From Baffinella frigidus (lineage: Eukaryota > Cryptophyceae > Cryptomonadales > Baffinellaceae), in the NCBI GenBank assembly GCA_026770585.1, contig MU647380.1, forward strand, positions 64,733 through 80,426: a stretch of DNA of 15,694 nucleotides. The letters are read 5' to 3'. Below the pieces are notes generated by a model, which worked only from the letters and a program-made list of their open reading frames with translations, was not told where the DNA came from and searched no databases. Positions 8,621 through 15,694 of the stretch are shown piece after piece; the first letter of the stretch is position 1, and the number at the start of each line of letters is the position of its first letter. Position numbers and translations under genes: made by a program.

Positions 8621-10295
8621 CAACAGGCGCCTTCTGCCCTTCGAGGACCTGGGGTTTCCGGAACCGCTGCTCTTGTCTAGAGAAGATCAGCAGAGCCTCC
8701 TCACCAGGGTCGCGACAGACTTTCCTGACCTCCCCCCAGCACACGCAGCCGACAGTAGCGCGAAAGAGATGTCCGTAGCGCATGCAGAAGACGAGGACAT
8801 CGCCGCTCTCTACGCACCGCAGAACCAGGCAAGTGCAGGCCAGCTCCTCGCCCACCAGGAAACCCTGACAGAACAGGACGCCAACGCCTCAGTGAGCGAA
8901 AAGCGCAATACCGTGGTGCGTCAGAGCTTCCGAAGCAGCAGGACGGAGCAGTGGTCTTCGCTCACCGAGCGCCAACTGGTGGCCTTCTTCGAGACCTTCC
9001 GCATCCCCTTGCTGCTCCTGAGCAACCTCTTCGTGAGCGACCCGACACGTTACGCGATCCGAGGACACCGCATCAAACCGAGCGAGGCATACACCAAGAG
9101 CGTCCGCGTCGCGCACTACCTCACGCTGGGATCGTCAACAACGGACTTCCAGAACTAGGAAACGTGCGAAGGGTCGTGCACGGTGGGAGACATCAAGATC
9201 AACACCGGCAGTACCCACTCGATGCGAGCCGCCATCGCCGCAACCTGGAACGTGTCCGAGACTCTGGAAACACTGGCCGGCTCTAGCGACTTCGGGGCAG
9301 ACATACTCAAGACACCTGAGCCTCCGCCACCCCGTCAGCCTCGACGGAAGAAGGCCGACAAGGCGCATGCCAAGGTGGTCCAGGTGGCAGAACCGATCGG
9401 AGACGCAGAAGATTGCTCAATGGGAGAACCAGCTGAGGCTGACCCGCCACCAGCAGCAAAGCGACGCCCTTCCGCCTCTCCGGCAGGGTCGCCGCGTCAG
9501 GCCCCATCACGTAGGGCCGCGGCAGCGTCACGGGTTTCCGCACACGTCGGCTGGCAGGACCCCATCGAGCAACAATCAACGCAACCCTCTCCTCGGGCAC
9601 CATCGCCGCACCCAGGGATTCGTAGCGTGGATGAAGACGATCCCGCACACGTCCCCAGATGGGCCAGGGCACCAACCCCTATGGACGAACACGTAAGTGC
9701 GGAAATCTCCCTTGCAGCCGCCTACGGCAACACGTCATTTGAGCACAGAGACCTCCACCACGATACGGGACAAGTGACCAACCTCGAATCGGTCATCATC
9801 GAAGCCACGGTGTACCCAGACGCCTTCGATCGGAATGCAACACACCGCAAATTCATTGCCCAGGCATTAGACGGGACAACTCGACTCATGGACGTATCTG
9901 AAGTCCACCACCATCCGGCTCTCCCGACGCGCGAGACAAGAATTCCCGCCTCGACAACGCAGTGGCTCCCACCGGTCACCCCGGAGTCGGTCAAGAACCT
10001 GACAGTCAACGATGAGCACCTCGAAGCCGTCGCAGACTACGCAGCGGAGCGGCTGAGCGAGCTTGAGCGTCGAAACACCGTGGAGGACAAATACTCATTC
10101 GAATGCTCCCTCGACACCACCAACGTGACGTTTGCACAATCCGAAAGCCAGTCCAGGCCTGGCATCCTCGCGTGCGCAGGGTCATCGCTCATTGACCTCA
10201 CCAACCTGCCAGAACCTCCCGCGGAGGCTCATGGAGAACCGCAGGACCGCGCCATCAACACTGCTATCCTCGAAATCCCAGTGGGTCTTTCCGAC

Positions 10296-11250
10296 GCTCC
10301 GAGCAACATTCGTGAAGCAATGCGACGGGAAGATTGGCCCCAATGGCTCGAAGCATGTCACGCGGAAATGAAGACACTTCAGGACAATGGCACGATCGAG
10401 CTAGAAGATTCTCCTTCCTGGGCCAAAATAGTACAGTCCATGCTCCAGTTCCGACTCAAGCGAGACGACAAAGACAACCCCTGTCGTCGCAAAGCTCGAT
10501 ACTACGCCAGAGGGGACACCTACTTTGCAGGTCCTAACGTACCGGTCTTCACGGCGACAGCACCGTGGGCAACCGTGCGAGCCCTCCTCAGCATTGCGTG
10601 CGCCAACAACTACCTCGTCAAAACGTTATATGTCGCCGCTGCTTTCACCTTCGTCGACCAAACGGGACTCCCCAACCTGTGGCTCAAGGCCCCTCACGGC
10701 ATGGGATACCCTCCCACCAAAGCATTTCACCCGCGAAAGAACCTCTACGGGTTCGCCCACAGCCCACGGGCATTCTACGATGACTACTCGGCCTTCATCC
10801 TGAGCCTGGGGTTCGAGCGCTGTGCGTACGATAAAACATTCTTCAAACTCACCACCGCGCTTGGGGTCACGTACATGAGCATGTATGTAGACGACGCCCT
10901 GGACATCGCATCAACGGAAGAGGCCTGCCAGGAGCTCATCGACCAGATCCAGAAGCAGTATACGCTCTCCAGTGTCGACGATGCCACACTGCACCTGGGC
11001 CTGACAATTGACTACGACCGTAACAAGGGCGTTCTGTCTCTGGGGAACACCAAGTACATTGAACAGCTGGCAGAACGCTTCAACATTCCGCTCAGCGCCA
11101 AGGAAACAACCCCCTTCAAAGCCCCCAAAACGAGGCTGTACCCCGGGGCGGTGACAGGGGAAGCATTCGTCGGTGCCAAAGAGCAACAGGCCTGCAGGGT
11201 GGGGGTCAGCAGCCTGAACTGGCTGGCAACCACCAACCGTCCGGACTTGT
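10296..11250 (+). other. Reverse transcriptase domain (RVT_2 type) with lost motif-A Asp
   Basis: It begins with the copia signature around Arg-Glu-Ala-Met...Trp...Glu-Met-X-Thr-Leu-X-X-Asn-Gly-Thr. The Trp-Ala-Thr-Val-Arg-Ala-Leu block and the Asn-Leu-Tyr-Gly...Ser-Pro-Arg-Ala-Phe block are well kept. The Tyr-Val-Asp-Asp box is intact at 10884-10895. In motif A, where copia enzymes have an aspartate before Val and Ala-Phe, the codon at 10629-10631 is TAT (Tyr), one substitution from an Asp codon. This Asp binds catalytic metal in all reverse transcriptases, so the copy would be inactive. Confidence 0.88.
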
Positions 11251-11439
11251 CCTTCGCGGTCTCTCAGCTGGCCCGATACCTGGCAACCCCAACTCCCACC
11301 CACGTCGCCGCCCTCCTCCACGTCCTCCGATACACAGTGGCCTCTCGAGAGCGGAAGATCCAGTACCGCCGTGACTCAGTTATCAGTCCAGTCATCCGGA
11401 CCGCGGATCCGGACTGCGGAGGACCCGGCGGAGGTGTCC

Positions 11440-11880
11440 ATGAACCAACTTTACGGCTTCTGTAACGCGGACTTCGCCAACGATGTGGAAACCCGCAAGT
11501 CTCACACGGGATTTGTGTTCCTGCTAAGCAACGCGGCAATCGACTGAAAATTCAGCCAGCAACACCTCGTCGCATCCTCCTCCACCGAATCGGAGTACCT
11601 AGCACTCTCGCACTGCATCAAAGCCACACATTACCTCCGCCACGTGCTCAACTTCTTGGACTTGCCGCAGACCGCTCCTACGCCAGTCTTTGAGGACAAC
11701 TCGGCCTGTATCTGCCTCTGCAACAGCGACTCGCACGAAAGTAGGGTAAAACACCGGGACATCCACCTGCACAACGCGAGACAGCACGTCGCCCGCGGAA
11801 CAGTGGCTCTGCTCTACGTCAACACGACAAGCCAAGCCGCAGACTTTCTCACCAAAGCCGCATCCATCATGGCGCGACCT
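11440..11880 (+). other. RNase H domain in a shifted frame, one internal TGA
   Basis: Read in the frame of 11440, the copia RNase H landmarks appear in order: Asn-Ala-Asp (Asp at 11470), Arg-Lys-Ser-His-Thr-Gly, the Ser-Ser-Ser-Thr-Glu-Ser-Glu-Tyr block (11578-11598), Glu-Asp-Asn (Asp at 11695) and a Lys-His-Arg-Asp-Ile-His block followed by Ala-Asp-Phe-Leu-Thr-Lys. The acidic catalytic residues are all present. A TGA at 11545 stands where relatives have Trp. The domain degrades the RNA strand of RNA-DNA hybrids. It is separated from RT by a frameshift. Confidence 0.85.
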
Positions 11881-12109
11881 CTGGCAGTGCTGTTTGGATC
11901 GGACATCACCCCGTGGGAAACAGACACCAAGGACATGAAGCTCCCAGCGCAGCGCTACCTGGTCCCCTTCGCGCCCCTAGCGGCAAAAATCCACAAGGCA
12001 GTGACCGCTGCCAACCGAGCCATCGTCAGAGCCTCAGGCTCGGTACAACAGTACCAGCGTCATCTACACCTACGGAAACGCCTCACCTCGCTCGTTCCGG
12101 ACTCCGAGC

Positions 12110-12126
12110 GCCGGGAGGAGAAGGGG
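12110..12126 (+). other. Purine-rich tract, candidate polypurine tract (far option)
   Basis: GGGAGGAGAAGGGG is followed directly by TG at 12127. A polypurine tract lies just before the 3' LTR, which typically starts with TG, so an LTR of about 2.5 kb (12127-14591) is conceivable. It would then contain the antisense gene. A similar tract, GGAGGAGAAGGGGT, recurs at 12181-12194. The tract also overlaps the end of pol, which weakens the case. Confidence 0.2.
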
Positions 12127-12131
12127 TGCAG

Positions 12132-12701
12132 ATGAGCACACGAAACCACCACCTCCGGAGGAGTAACAATCACCCCCTCAGGAGGAGAAGGGGTCGCGAC
12201 CCTTGCAACACAGCCCAGAGGGAGGAAACAACCCCCTGTCAAGGACACAAACCTTCAGCGAGGGTCGCAAGCCCCGGCGAGGGCCAAGAGAGCAAACTCT
12301 CAGCGAGGGCCGGCAAAGCGAATGACGTAAACCATCAGCGAGGGTCGCAAGCCCCAGTGAGGGCCAAGGTCGCAAAATCCCAGCGAGGGCCGTCAAAGCA
12401 AAGCTGCAGGCAAGCTTCCCGTGAGCGAGGGTCGCAACCTTTCAGCAAGGGCAGGAGACCCTCGCTTTCACCGTATCTGCAGACCGTAACAAGTCGAAAA
12501 ATGCACTTGAACTCCAAAACAACAAAACGGTTCCCGAACTCTGCACAAGAAGCAAGCAAAAGCAAAAGCGAGAGGAACGGCAACAAAGCCTTCCTCAAAA
12601 GCTGCCTCCAAAGCCACGCAAAGCTAGACTCCACGAGCAAAGCGAAGCAGGCACAGGGCAAAGCCAGATACCCATGCAATGAGCAAGGCAAAGCCAAATA
12701 G
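12132..12701 (+). CDS. Small basic ORF overlapping the pol stop codon (ATGA)
   Basis: ATG at 12132 overlaps the pol TGA at 12133, giving ATGA, a layout used elsewhere for termination-reinitiation. The frame is open for 189 codons and the product is strongly basic (Lys, Arg, Ser, Gln-rich) without predicted structure or known family. Against it being a gene: the sequence is A/C-rich, which keeps frames open by chance, and the DNA repeats inside it are read in different frames, so the protein repeat is not preserved. It is unbroken while gag and pol are heavily broken, which is either a sign of constraint or of low stop density. I lean towards chance. Confidence 0.22.
   Translation: MSTRNHHLRRSNNHPLRRRRGRDPCNTAQREETTPCQGHKPSARVASPGEGQESKLSARAGKANDVNHQRGSQAPVRAKVAKSQRGPSKQSCRQASRERGSQPFSKGRRPSLSPYLQTVTSRKMHLNSKTTKRFPNSAQEASKSKSERNGNKAFLKSCLQSHAKLDSTSKAKQAQGKARYPCNEQGKAK
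12256..12466 (+). repeat. GCGAGGG repeat tract with terminal hairpin
   Basis: The core CAGCGAGGG(T/C)CG or a close variant recurs at about 12256, 12275, 12301, 12335, 12356, 12381, 12423 and 12443. A longer unit (CAGCGAGGGTCGCAAGCCCC) repeats at 79 bases. The last full copy, AGCGAGGGTC at 12424-12433, pairs with its reverse complement GACCCTCGCT at 12457-12466, giving a 10-bp stem. It lies between pol and the antisense gene's 3' end. A terminator or RNA-structure role is possible but unproven. Confidence 0.7.
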
Positions 12702-12904
12702 CAACGCGAAGTCAGCCGCGTGCGCGCAAACCCTAACAAAGGCGCAAACGCGAGAATGGGCAAATTGGCAACGGCAAGAGAAAAGAGCCACTGCATTGGC
12801 TCACACTCAAAACGCGAGCAAAACTGAGGCGCAAGCTAACTGACACTTGAGTCAAAACTGTAAACATCTTTACTGACCACACAAACGCCCCACCACCACT
12901 CAAC
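12702..12904. other. A-rich spacer between pol-side and minus-strand gene
   Basis: About 200 bases rich in A and C, with short GCAAA/GCGAAA repeats continuing from the tract before it. No gene is seen. I see no canonical AATAAA signal on the minus strand after the stop at 12905, so the 3' end of the minus-strand gene is not defined. Confidence 0.4.
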
Positions 12905-13509
12905 TTAAGTCGCCTTGAAAAACTGAGAGAGAAGCGACTGGCGCAAGGCGACAGTGGCAGACGACCGCCCCATGTAGATCACGTCGTCCTCGCCCTCCGA
13001 CACCGAATCCGAATCCTCCTCCTCCGTCAACTCCTCCTGCTCCTCCCCGTACGTCGGCGCATCCCCGCAATCCGAACCGTCCTCAGAGACAGGAGCCAAC
13101 GGAACCTCCTCGTACTCCTCCTCCTCTGGGGCGACCACGGCCAACGGACAGACGCCGCCCACACTCGAGGCCTCGTCGGACGAGTTGCTATCGCTGGAAC
13201 CCTCCGGCCTCGACCAGACGTGCTTGCGGTTCCTCAAGGTCGGATCACGAGGTTCCACGAGACGCTCCGGAAAGCGCACGCCAGGAGTGAGCACGTGGCG
13301 GAGCCTCTCCGAGCGTGGGCAACCCGAATCGAACGGCCCCGAGCCGCCTTGGCAACGGCGAGCTTCTTCACGGCGCGGCGAATCAGGACAGTTTTCCAGT
13401 CCTTAGCCATGGCAGACTTGAGGAACAGACTCTCGTCCGAGGCTATCTCCTGAGCCTCACGTGAAGCCGAGTAGCGCCGAAAAGCCGCAAACCTCTGCGT
13501 GGAAGTCAT
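12905..13509 (-). pseudogene. Antisense gene: basic N-half, acidic C-half, one frameshift
   Basis: The ATG is at 13509 (G at -3), about 58 bases after a TATAAAA box, and the stop is TAA at 12907-12905. The first ~65 codons are basic, with Arg/Lys/Ala-rich helices; the last ~130 are Ser/Asp/Glu-rich with long acidic runs and end in a short Leu/Phe-rich tail. The two halves lie in different frames; the change falls near 13295-13320, with no plausible intron there, so I infer an indel of one base. The full product would be about 200 residues. The family is unknown. A basic-plus-acidic layout is seen in many chromatin or transcription factors, but that is only an analogy. It lies inside the element, opposite to gag-pol, so it may be an antisense accessory gene or host sequence carried along. 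Confidence 0.5.
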
Positions 13510-13560
13510 GCCAAGAAAGCGTGGCAGTGGATGGATTTGGTGAGCAGAATCGCGGATCCC

Positions 13561-13567
13561 TTTTATA
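13561..13567 (-). promoter_or_regulatory. TATA box of the minus-strand gene
   Basis: On the minus strand the sequence reads GGGTATAAAAGGG (13570-13558), a near-perfect TATA box. From its first T (13567) to the ATG at 13509 is 58 bases. With a start about 30 bases downstream, the leader would be about 28 bases. This is the strongest promoter-like match in the window. Confidence 0.65.
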
Positions 13568-13597
13568 CCCAAGCGACAACCGTTACCGTAACTTTCG

Positions 13598-13705
13598 GTC
13601 AACTCACGTGCGAGACTACGCCCCCTCCGGGCAGTAACGGGCGAGCAATCAGTCAACTCACGTGCGCGCACTACGCCCCCTCACCAGGGTGCGGAGCAGT
13701 AACGG
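13598..13705 (-). promoter_or_regulatory. Duplicated upstream module: CACGTG, CCCCCTC, TAACGG
   Basis: Two copies lie upstream of the TATA box. Each has GTCAACTCACGTG (13598-13610, 13652-13664), then ACTACGCCCCCTC (13614-13626, 13670-13682), then CAGTAACGG (13632-13640, 13697-13705) with CGAGC after it. CACGTG is an E-box/G-box, and TAACGG is a Myb-type core. Order and orientation are preserved while spacing varies by a few bases, as expected of a duplicated regulatory module. A further TAAC/GTTAC pair lies near 13580. Factor identity is inferred from the motifs only. Confidence 0.6.
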
Positions 13706-13739
13706 TCGAGCGAAGAGAGCACTCTTGGGGAAAAAACCA

Positions 13740-14334
13740 CACTGACTGACGCCTCTAAACTGGCTCCAAAGGAAGGTGGACTACGTGACCTGACAGCTCA
13801 CCCAAAGACGCTGCAGGATCGGGAAGTCGACTTAAATGTGGAGCAACGCCGCGTGGGGCCCGAGGACCCATCAAAAGCTCCTAACCACAGCACAACTTTC
13901 CTGCACCCGTGACTCAAACTCTAACACTGCGAGAAGCAGGGCCCTCTCTGAGGTTACTTCCGCCAGACCTCAACCCCAAAACAGGTACCTCTAAAGAAGA
14001 ACCTTGCGACGACTCTGAGACTCCGTACTGAATACAAAATGGGCAATCCTAGCCAATAACTACTGTTCTACACGCTCGTAAGCAGGAAAAACGAGAAAAC
14101 GGTCACACGTTCGTCGAACGGCGAGCCGCAAGGACGGTCTCTTGCTCCTGCGAAACGCGCTACTAGGGGAATAGTAATCATCGCTCTTAGTCTTGAGCGA
14201 GGGTGAGAGACGGAGTTGGAGACGAAGGAATGTAAGGACGAAGGACTTCCCCAGGGGCCTCCTAGGCTCCTAGGCAACTTAAGAACAACAACTTACGGAA
14301 AGCTCTTCGGACGGCCACTTACGGAAGTCAATCG
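13740..14334. other. No gene seen; possible start of 3' LTR inside
   Basis: About 600 bases upstream of the minus-strand gene and before the second terminal repeat copy. Open frames are short and unfamiliar. A small direct repeat, CTCCTAGG, occurs twice near 14259-14274. ACTTACGGAA occurs twice (about 14291 and 14317). The region becomes purine-rich from about 14190. If the LTR is longer than the matched 257 bases, part of this belongs to it. Confidence 0.4.
14212..14230 (+). other. Purine-rich tract, candidate polypurine tract (near option)
   Basis: GGAGTTGGAGACGAAGGAA is followed directly by TG at 14231. If this is the polypurine tract, the 3' LTR would be 14231-14591, about 361 bases, a usual copia size, and the window would begin about 104 bases into the 5' LTR. 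It contains two T residues and is not a perfect tract. It competes with the tract at 12110-12126; only the missing left end can decide. Confidence 0.25.
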
Positions 14335-14591
14335 AAAAGAAGAACGCTAAAAGTTGAGTAAAGGGAAAAGGAATGGCTCCAAGGTCCGGCAAAAGCCGAG
14401 ACCTGGAGGTTCCTCATCCAACTGAATCCCGAACACGGCTCTGTATTTCGGGTTGCCGACGCTCCGCGGCGCTTTTCGTGAGCAGAGATCCCTCTTGCCC
14501 TGCTTCCCCATCTATGCGTTCTCTTAGGATAGAAACCTGTTGAATGTCGCCACTCCGCTCACGAAATGGCAGCATCCAATCTCTGCGGATC
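14335..14591 (+). repeat. Terminal direct repeat, probable end of 3' LTR
   Basis: Gap-free partner of 1-257 at about 96.5% identity. Of 9 differences 8 are transitions, and in four of them this copy has CG where the first has CA or TG, consistent with methyl-CpG decay in the left copy. It ends at GCGGATC, 14591, immediately followed by AAAACGC of the flank. A short minus-strand frame is open in both copies, but with nothing to support translation I treat it as a by-product of the repeat. Confidence 0.65.
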
Positions 14592-15194
14592 AAAACGCTT
14601 TTTTGATGTCCTACCATACGGAAAAAACGCTTTTTAAAATGGCGGGCGCGTTTTCACCTTATGGGGAGGCCTGGGGTGCTCGCGCCGCCCCTCCACCCCC
14701 GCGTCGGCCCATCGGGTCGTCGCGGTGCCCGCGCAGCGGCACCGCCCTGTGCGGCGCGCGGGCGCACCCCGCTTTTTGACGGGACTTTGGGGACACTTGC
14801 TTGAAACCGCGATGGGGATCTGCGGGGCGGTGGGGAAACTGCTTGGGGGCGCCTGCCGGGAGCGCCGGCTCTTCACAGCGTGGGGATAGCACCGTGGTCT
14901 CTTCCCGGGTGCTCGGCGCGGGTCTGCACTGGCGCGTGCGCCACTGGTGTCGTCGGCACCACGGAGCGCGTTCGCGCGCTTTGAGGGCACGTGCGGTGTG
15001 GATCTGCGCAGGGCGAGGGGGAGGAGCAACGGTGGGGGTGCTGGGGAGGGTCGGCGCTGCGCGTCGCATCATCTCGGCCTGGTGGGACTGTCTGCTCTCG
15101 GGGGCTTCACGCTGGGCTGTGCACGGTTCGCGGTGTTCGCGGGTGCTAGCGGTTCGCGATCCGCCAAGCCTTCTGTGCGGTAAGAGCACCCCGC
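14592..15194. other. G-rich flank outside the element, no gene recognised
   Basis: Composition flips here: in 14821-14880 there are 28 G, 17 C, 6 A and 9 T, against the A/C bias before. Near the junction AAAACGCTTTTTT (14592) and AAAAAACGCTTTTTAAAA (about 14622) form two A-run/CGC/T-run quasi-palindromes. Long frames exist on both strands (14801-15598 +, starting TTG; 14659-15279 -), but they overlap each other, are Arg/Gly/Ala-rich and match nothing I know. No gene is called. Confidence 0.45.
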
Positions 15195-15199
15195 CCCGG

Positions 15200-15545
15200 C
15201 CCGCACTCCTGCCTCTGGCCCGATGGCCCCTAGGGCGCAGCAATTGCACGGCTGCGTCTATGCATTGCTCCGATGCCATCGGTGGCTTGCCATCTCAGGA
15301 GCAATGTTGGAGAAAGAGGACACACAGATCACAAGTGCGGATCCACGCCGTGGCGTCTTGCTTGAGCAACTTCTGCTGGGAAGAGAGCTCTTTTCCCTGG
15401 CCCGTACTCCTGCCTCTGGTCCAAGGAACCCTAGACGCAGCAACTGCACGGCTGCGTCAATGCGTTGCACCATTTCTCCAAATGGTACAACGAGAGGGCA
15501 CCCACAGGAGTGCGGATACACGCCGTAGTGGCTTGCTTGAGCAGT
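15200..15545. repeat. Two diverged ~175-200-base tandem repeat units with paired hairpins
   Basis: Unit one starts near 15200 and unit two near 15401; ACTCCTGCCTCTGG is at 15205 and 15406, a period of 201. The shared end CTTGCTTGAGCA is at 15357 and 15532, a distance of 175, so unit two lacks about 26 bases. Each unit carries two hairpins at matching places. In unit two they are GACGCAGC/GCTGCGTC (15434-15458) and ACCATTT/AAATGGT flanked by CGTTG/CAACG (15463-15492). In unit one they are CGCAGC/GCTGCG (15236-15256) and CATTGCTCC/GGAGCAATG (15263-15306). Function unknown; a non-coding RNA or small inverted-repeat transposon is possible. Confidence 0.65.
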
Positions 15546-15694
15546 GGTGGAAGGAGGTTTGGTGGTTCGTGCGCGCGTGGTGCCTGCTGGCGCTTTGAGC
15601 CGTGTACAGGTCGGAGTGTGGCCAGAGGGGGGTCAGCAGCGGGGGGGGCGGCTGAGATGGGGCGGCGCGTGGGGTCAGGCGCTTTTGGGGAGCG

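Larger units (their letters stand above)
6364..12135 (+). pseudogene. pol: pol polyprotein: protease, integrase, RT, RNase H, disrupted
   Basis: From about 6228 to 11465 the same frame is kept for over 5.2 kb with only three stops: TGA 8277, TAA 8496 and TAG 9156. A frameshift between about 11390 and 11430 moves the RNase H part to a second frame, which has TGA at 11545 and ends at TGA 12133-12135. No ATG begins the pol frame near its start, so pol was probably expressed as a fusion with Gag. Domains in order: protease about 7140-7500, integrase about 7686-8620, an Ala/Pro/Arg-rich linker of about 550 codons, reverse transcriptase about 10296-11250, RNase H about 11440-11880, and a basic C-terminal tail. 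The long single frame shows that coding capacity was lost recently. The Asp-to-Tyr change in RT motif A alone would abolish polymerisation. Confidence 0.85.
1..14591 (+). mobile_element. Degenerate Ty1/copia-type LTR retrotransposon, left end cut by window
   Basis: One + strand element is supported by protein motifs in the order Gag, protease, integrase, reverse transcriptase, RNase H; integrase before reverse transcriptase is the copia order. Near-identical direct repeats bound it (1-257 and 14335-14591). The repeat already matches at base 1, so the left LTR probably extends beyond the window. The + strand is A/C-rich throughout and becomes G-rich just after 14591, which supports that base as the right edge. 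The span of about 14.6 kb is large for copia. The extra length comes from about 3 kb before gag, a large gag, a membrane-like block and about 2.2 kb after pol. Many stops and frameshifts show it is a non-autonomous relic. Target-site duplication and primer-binding site could not be confirmed, so the outer limits are inferred and the copia assignment is firmer than the boundaries. Confidence 0.72.

Noticed and set aside
8277-11547. Alternative genetic code with TGA read as Trp
   Set aside because: Only the TGA at 11545 stands clearly at a Trp position; others do not, and TAA and TAG also interrupt the same genes alongside frameshifts. Ordinary decay is simpler.
12256-12466. CRISPR-like array
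   Set aside because: Repeats are short, irregularly spaced and degenerate, spacers are not unique units, and the context is a eukaryotic retroelement.
13290-13330. Intron in the minus-strand gene instead of a frameshift
   Set aside because: The only GT...AG pair at the frame change spans about 17 bases, too short for splicing.
14801-15598. 265-codon open frame on the + strand in the flank
   Set aside because: It starts at TTG, is rich in Arg, Gly, Ala and Trp without any domain, and runs across tandem repeats; an equally long frame overlaps on the other strand.

Overview
The window looks like nuclear DNA of a eukaryote, probably an alga or another compact-genome protist. It has TATA-type promoters, Kozak-like start contexts and one large, decayed Ty1/copia-type LTR retrotransposon. 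The lineage cannot be fixed from the sequence. A red alga would fit the composition and the large, divergent copia element, but that is only a guess.

Layout. Bases 1-257 are repeated almost exactly (9 differences, no gap) at 14335-14591. These are best read as the inner end of a 5' LTR cut by the window edge and the matching end of the 3' LTR, so about 14.6 kb of the window is one element. Bases 258-1222 are A/C-rich with no supported gene. Bases 1223-2074 hold a broken reading frame with a Cys/His finger-like motif at its start and a Gly/Pro/Tyr-rich body. A leader/promoter block of about 215 bases occurs twice (1917-2130 and 3135-3361), with a GC-rich, hairpin-bearing repeat tract between the copies. 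The second copy carries two TATAAG boxes and the gag start codon.

The gag-pol core runs from 3316 to 12135 on the + strand. It encodes an unusually large Gag (about 900 codons) ending in a C2HC-like finger, a second Cys cluster and an RG/N-rich basic tail. A block of hydrophobic, membrane-like segments follows. Then come protease (DTG), integrase (HHCC, then D, D35E), reverse transcriptase (YVDD) and RNase H. Integrase before reverse transcriptase is the copia order. The core is dead: seven in-frame stops, about five frameshifts and a Tyr in place of the first catalytic Asp of the reverse transcriptase.

Downstream of pol are a basic ORF whose ATG overlaps the pol stop (ATGA), a GCGAGGG repeat tract, and a separate minus-strand gene (13509 to 12905) with its own TATA box and a duplicated upstream module. 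That gene encodes a basic N-half and a very acidic C-half and has one frameshift. After 14591 the strand composition flips from A/C-rich to G-rich, and the flank contains a diverged pair of roughly 200-base tandem repeats with paired hairpins.

How the parts would have worked together: Gag would form the particle and bind RNA, protease would cut the polyprotein, RT/RNase H would copy the RNA, and integrase would insert the DNA. The membrane-like block, the upstream finger ORF, the basic 3' ORF and the antisense gene are additions to the standard copia plan and are the parts most worth checking.
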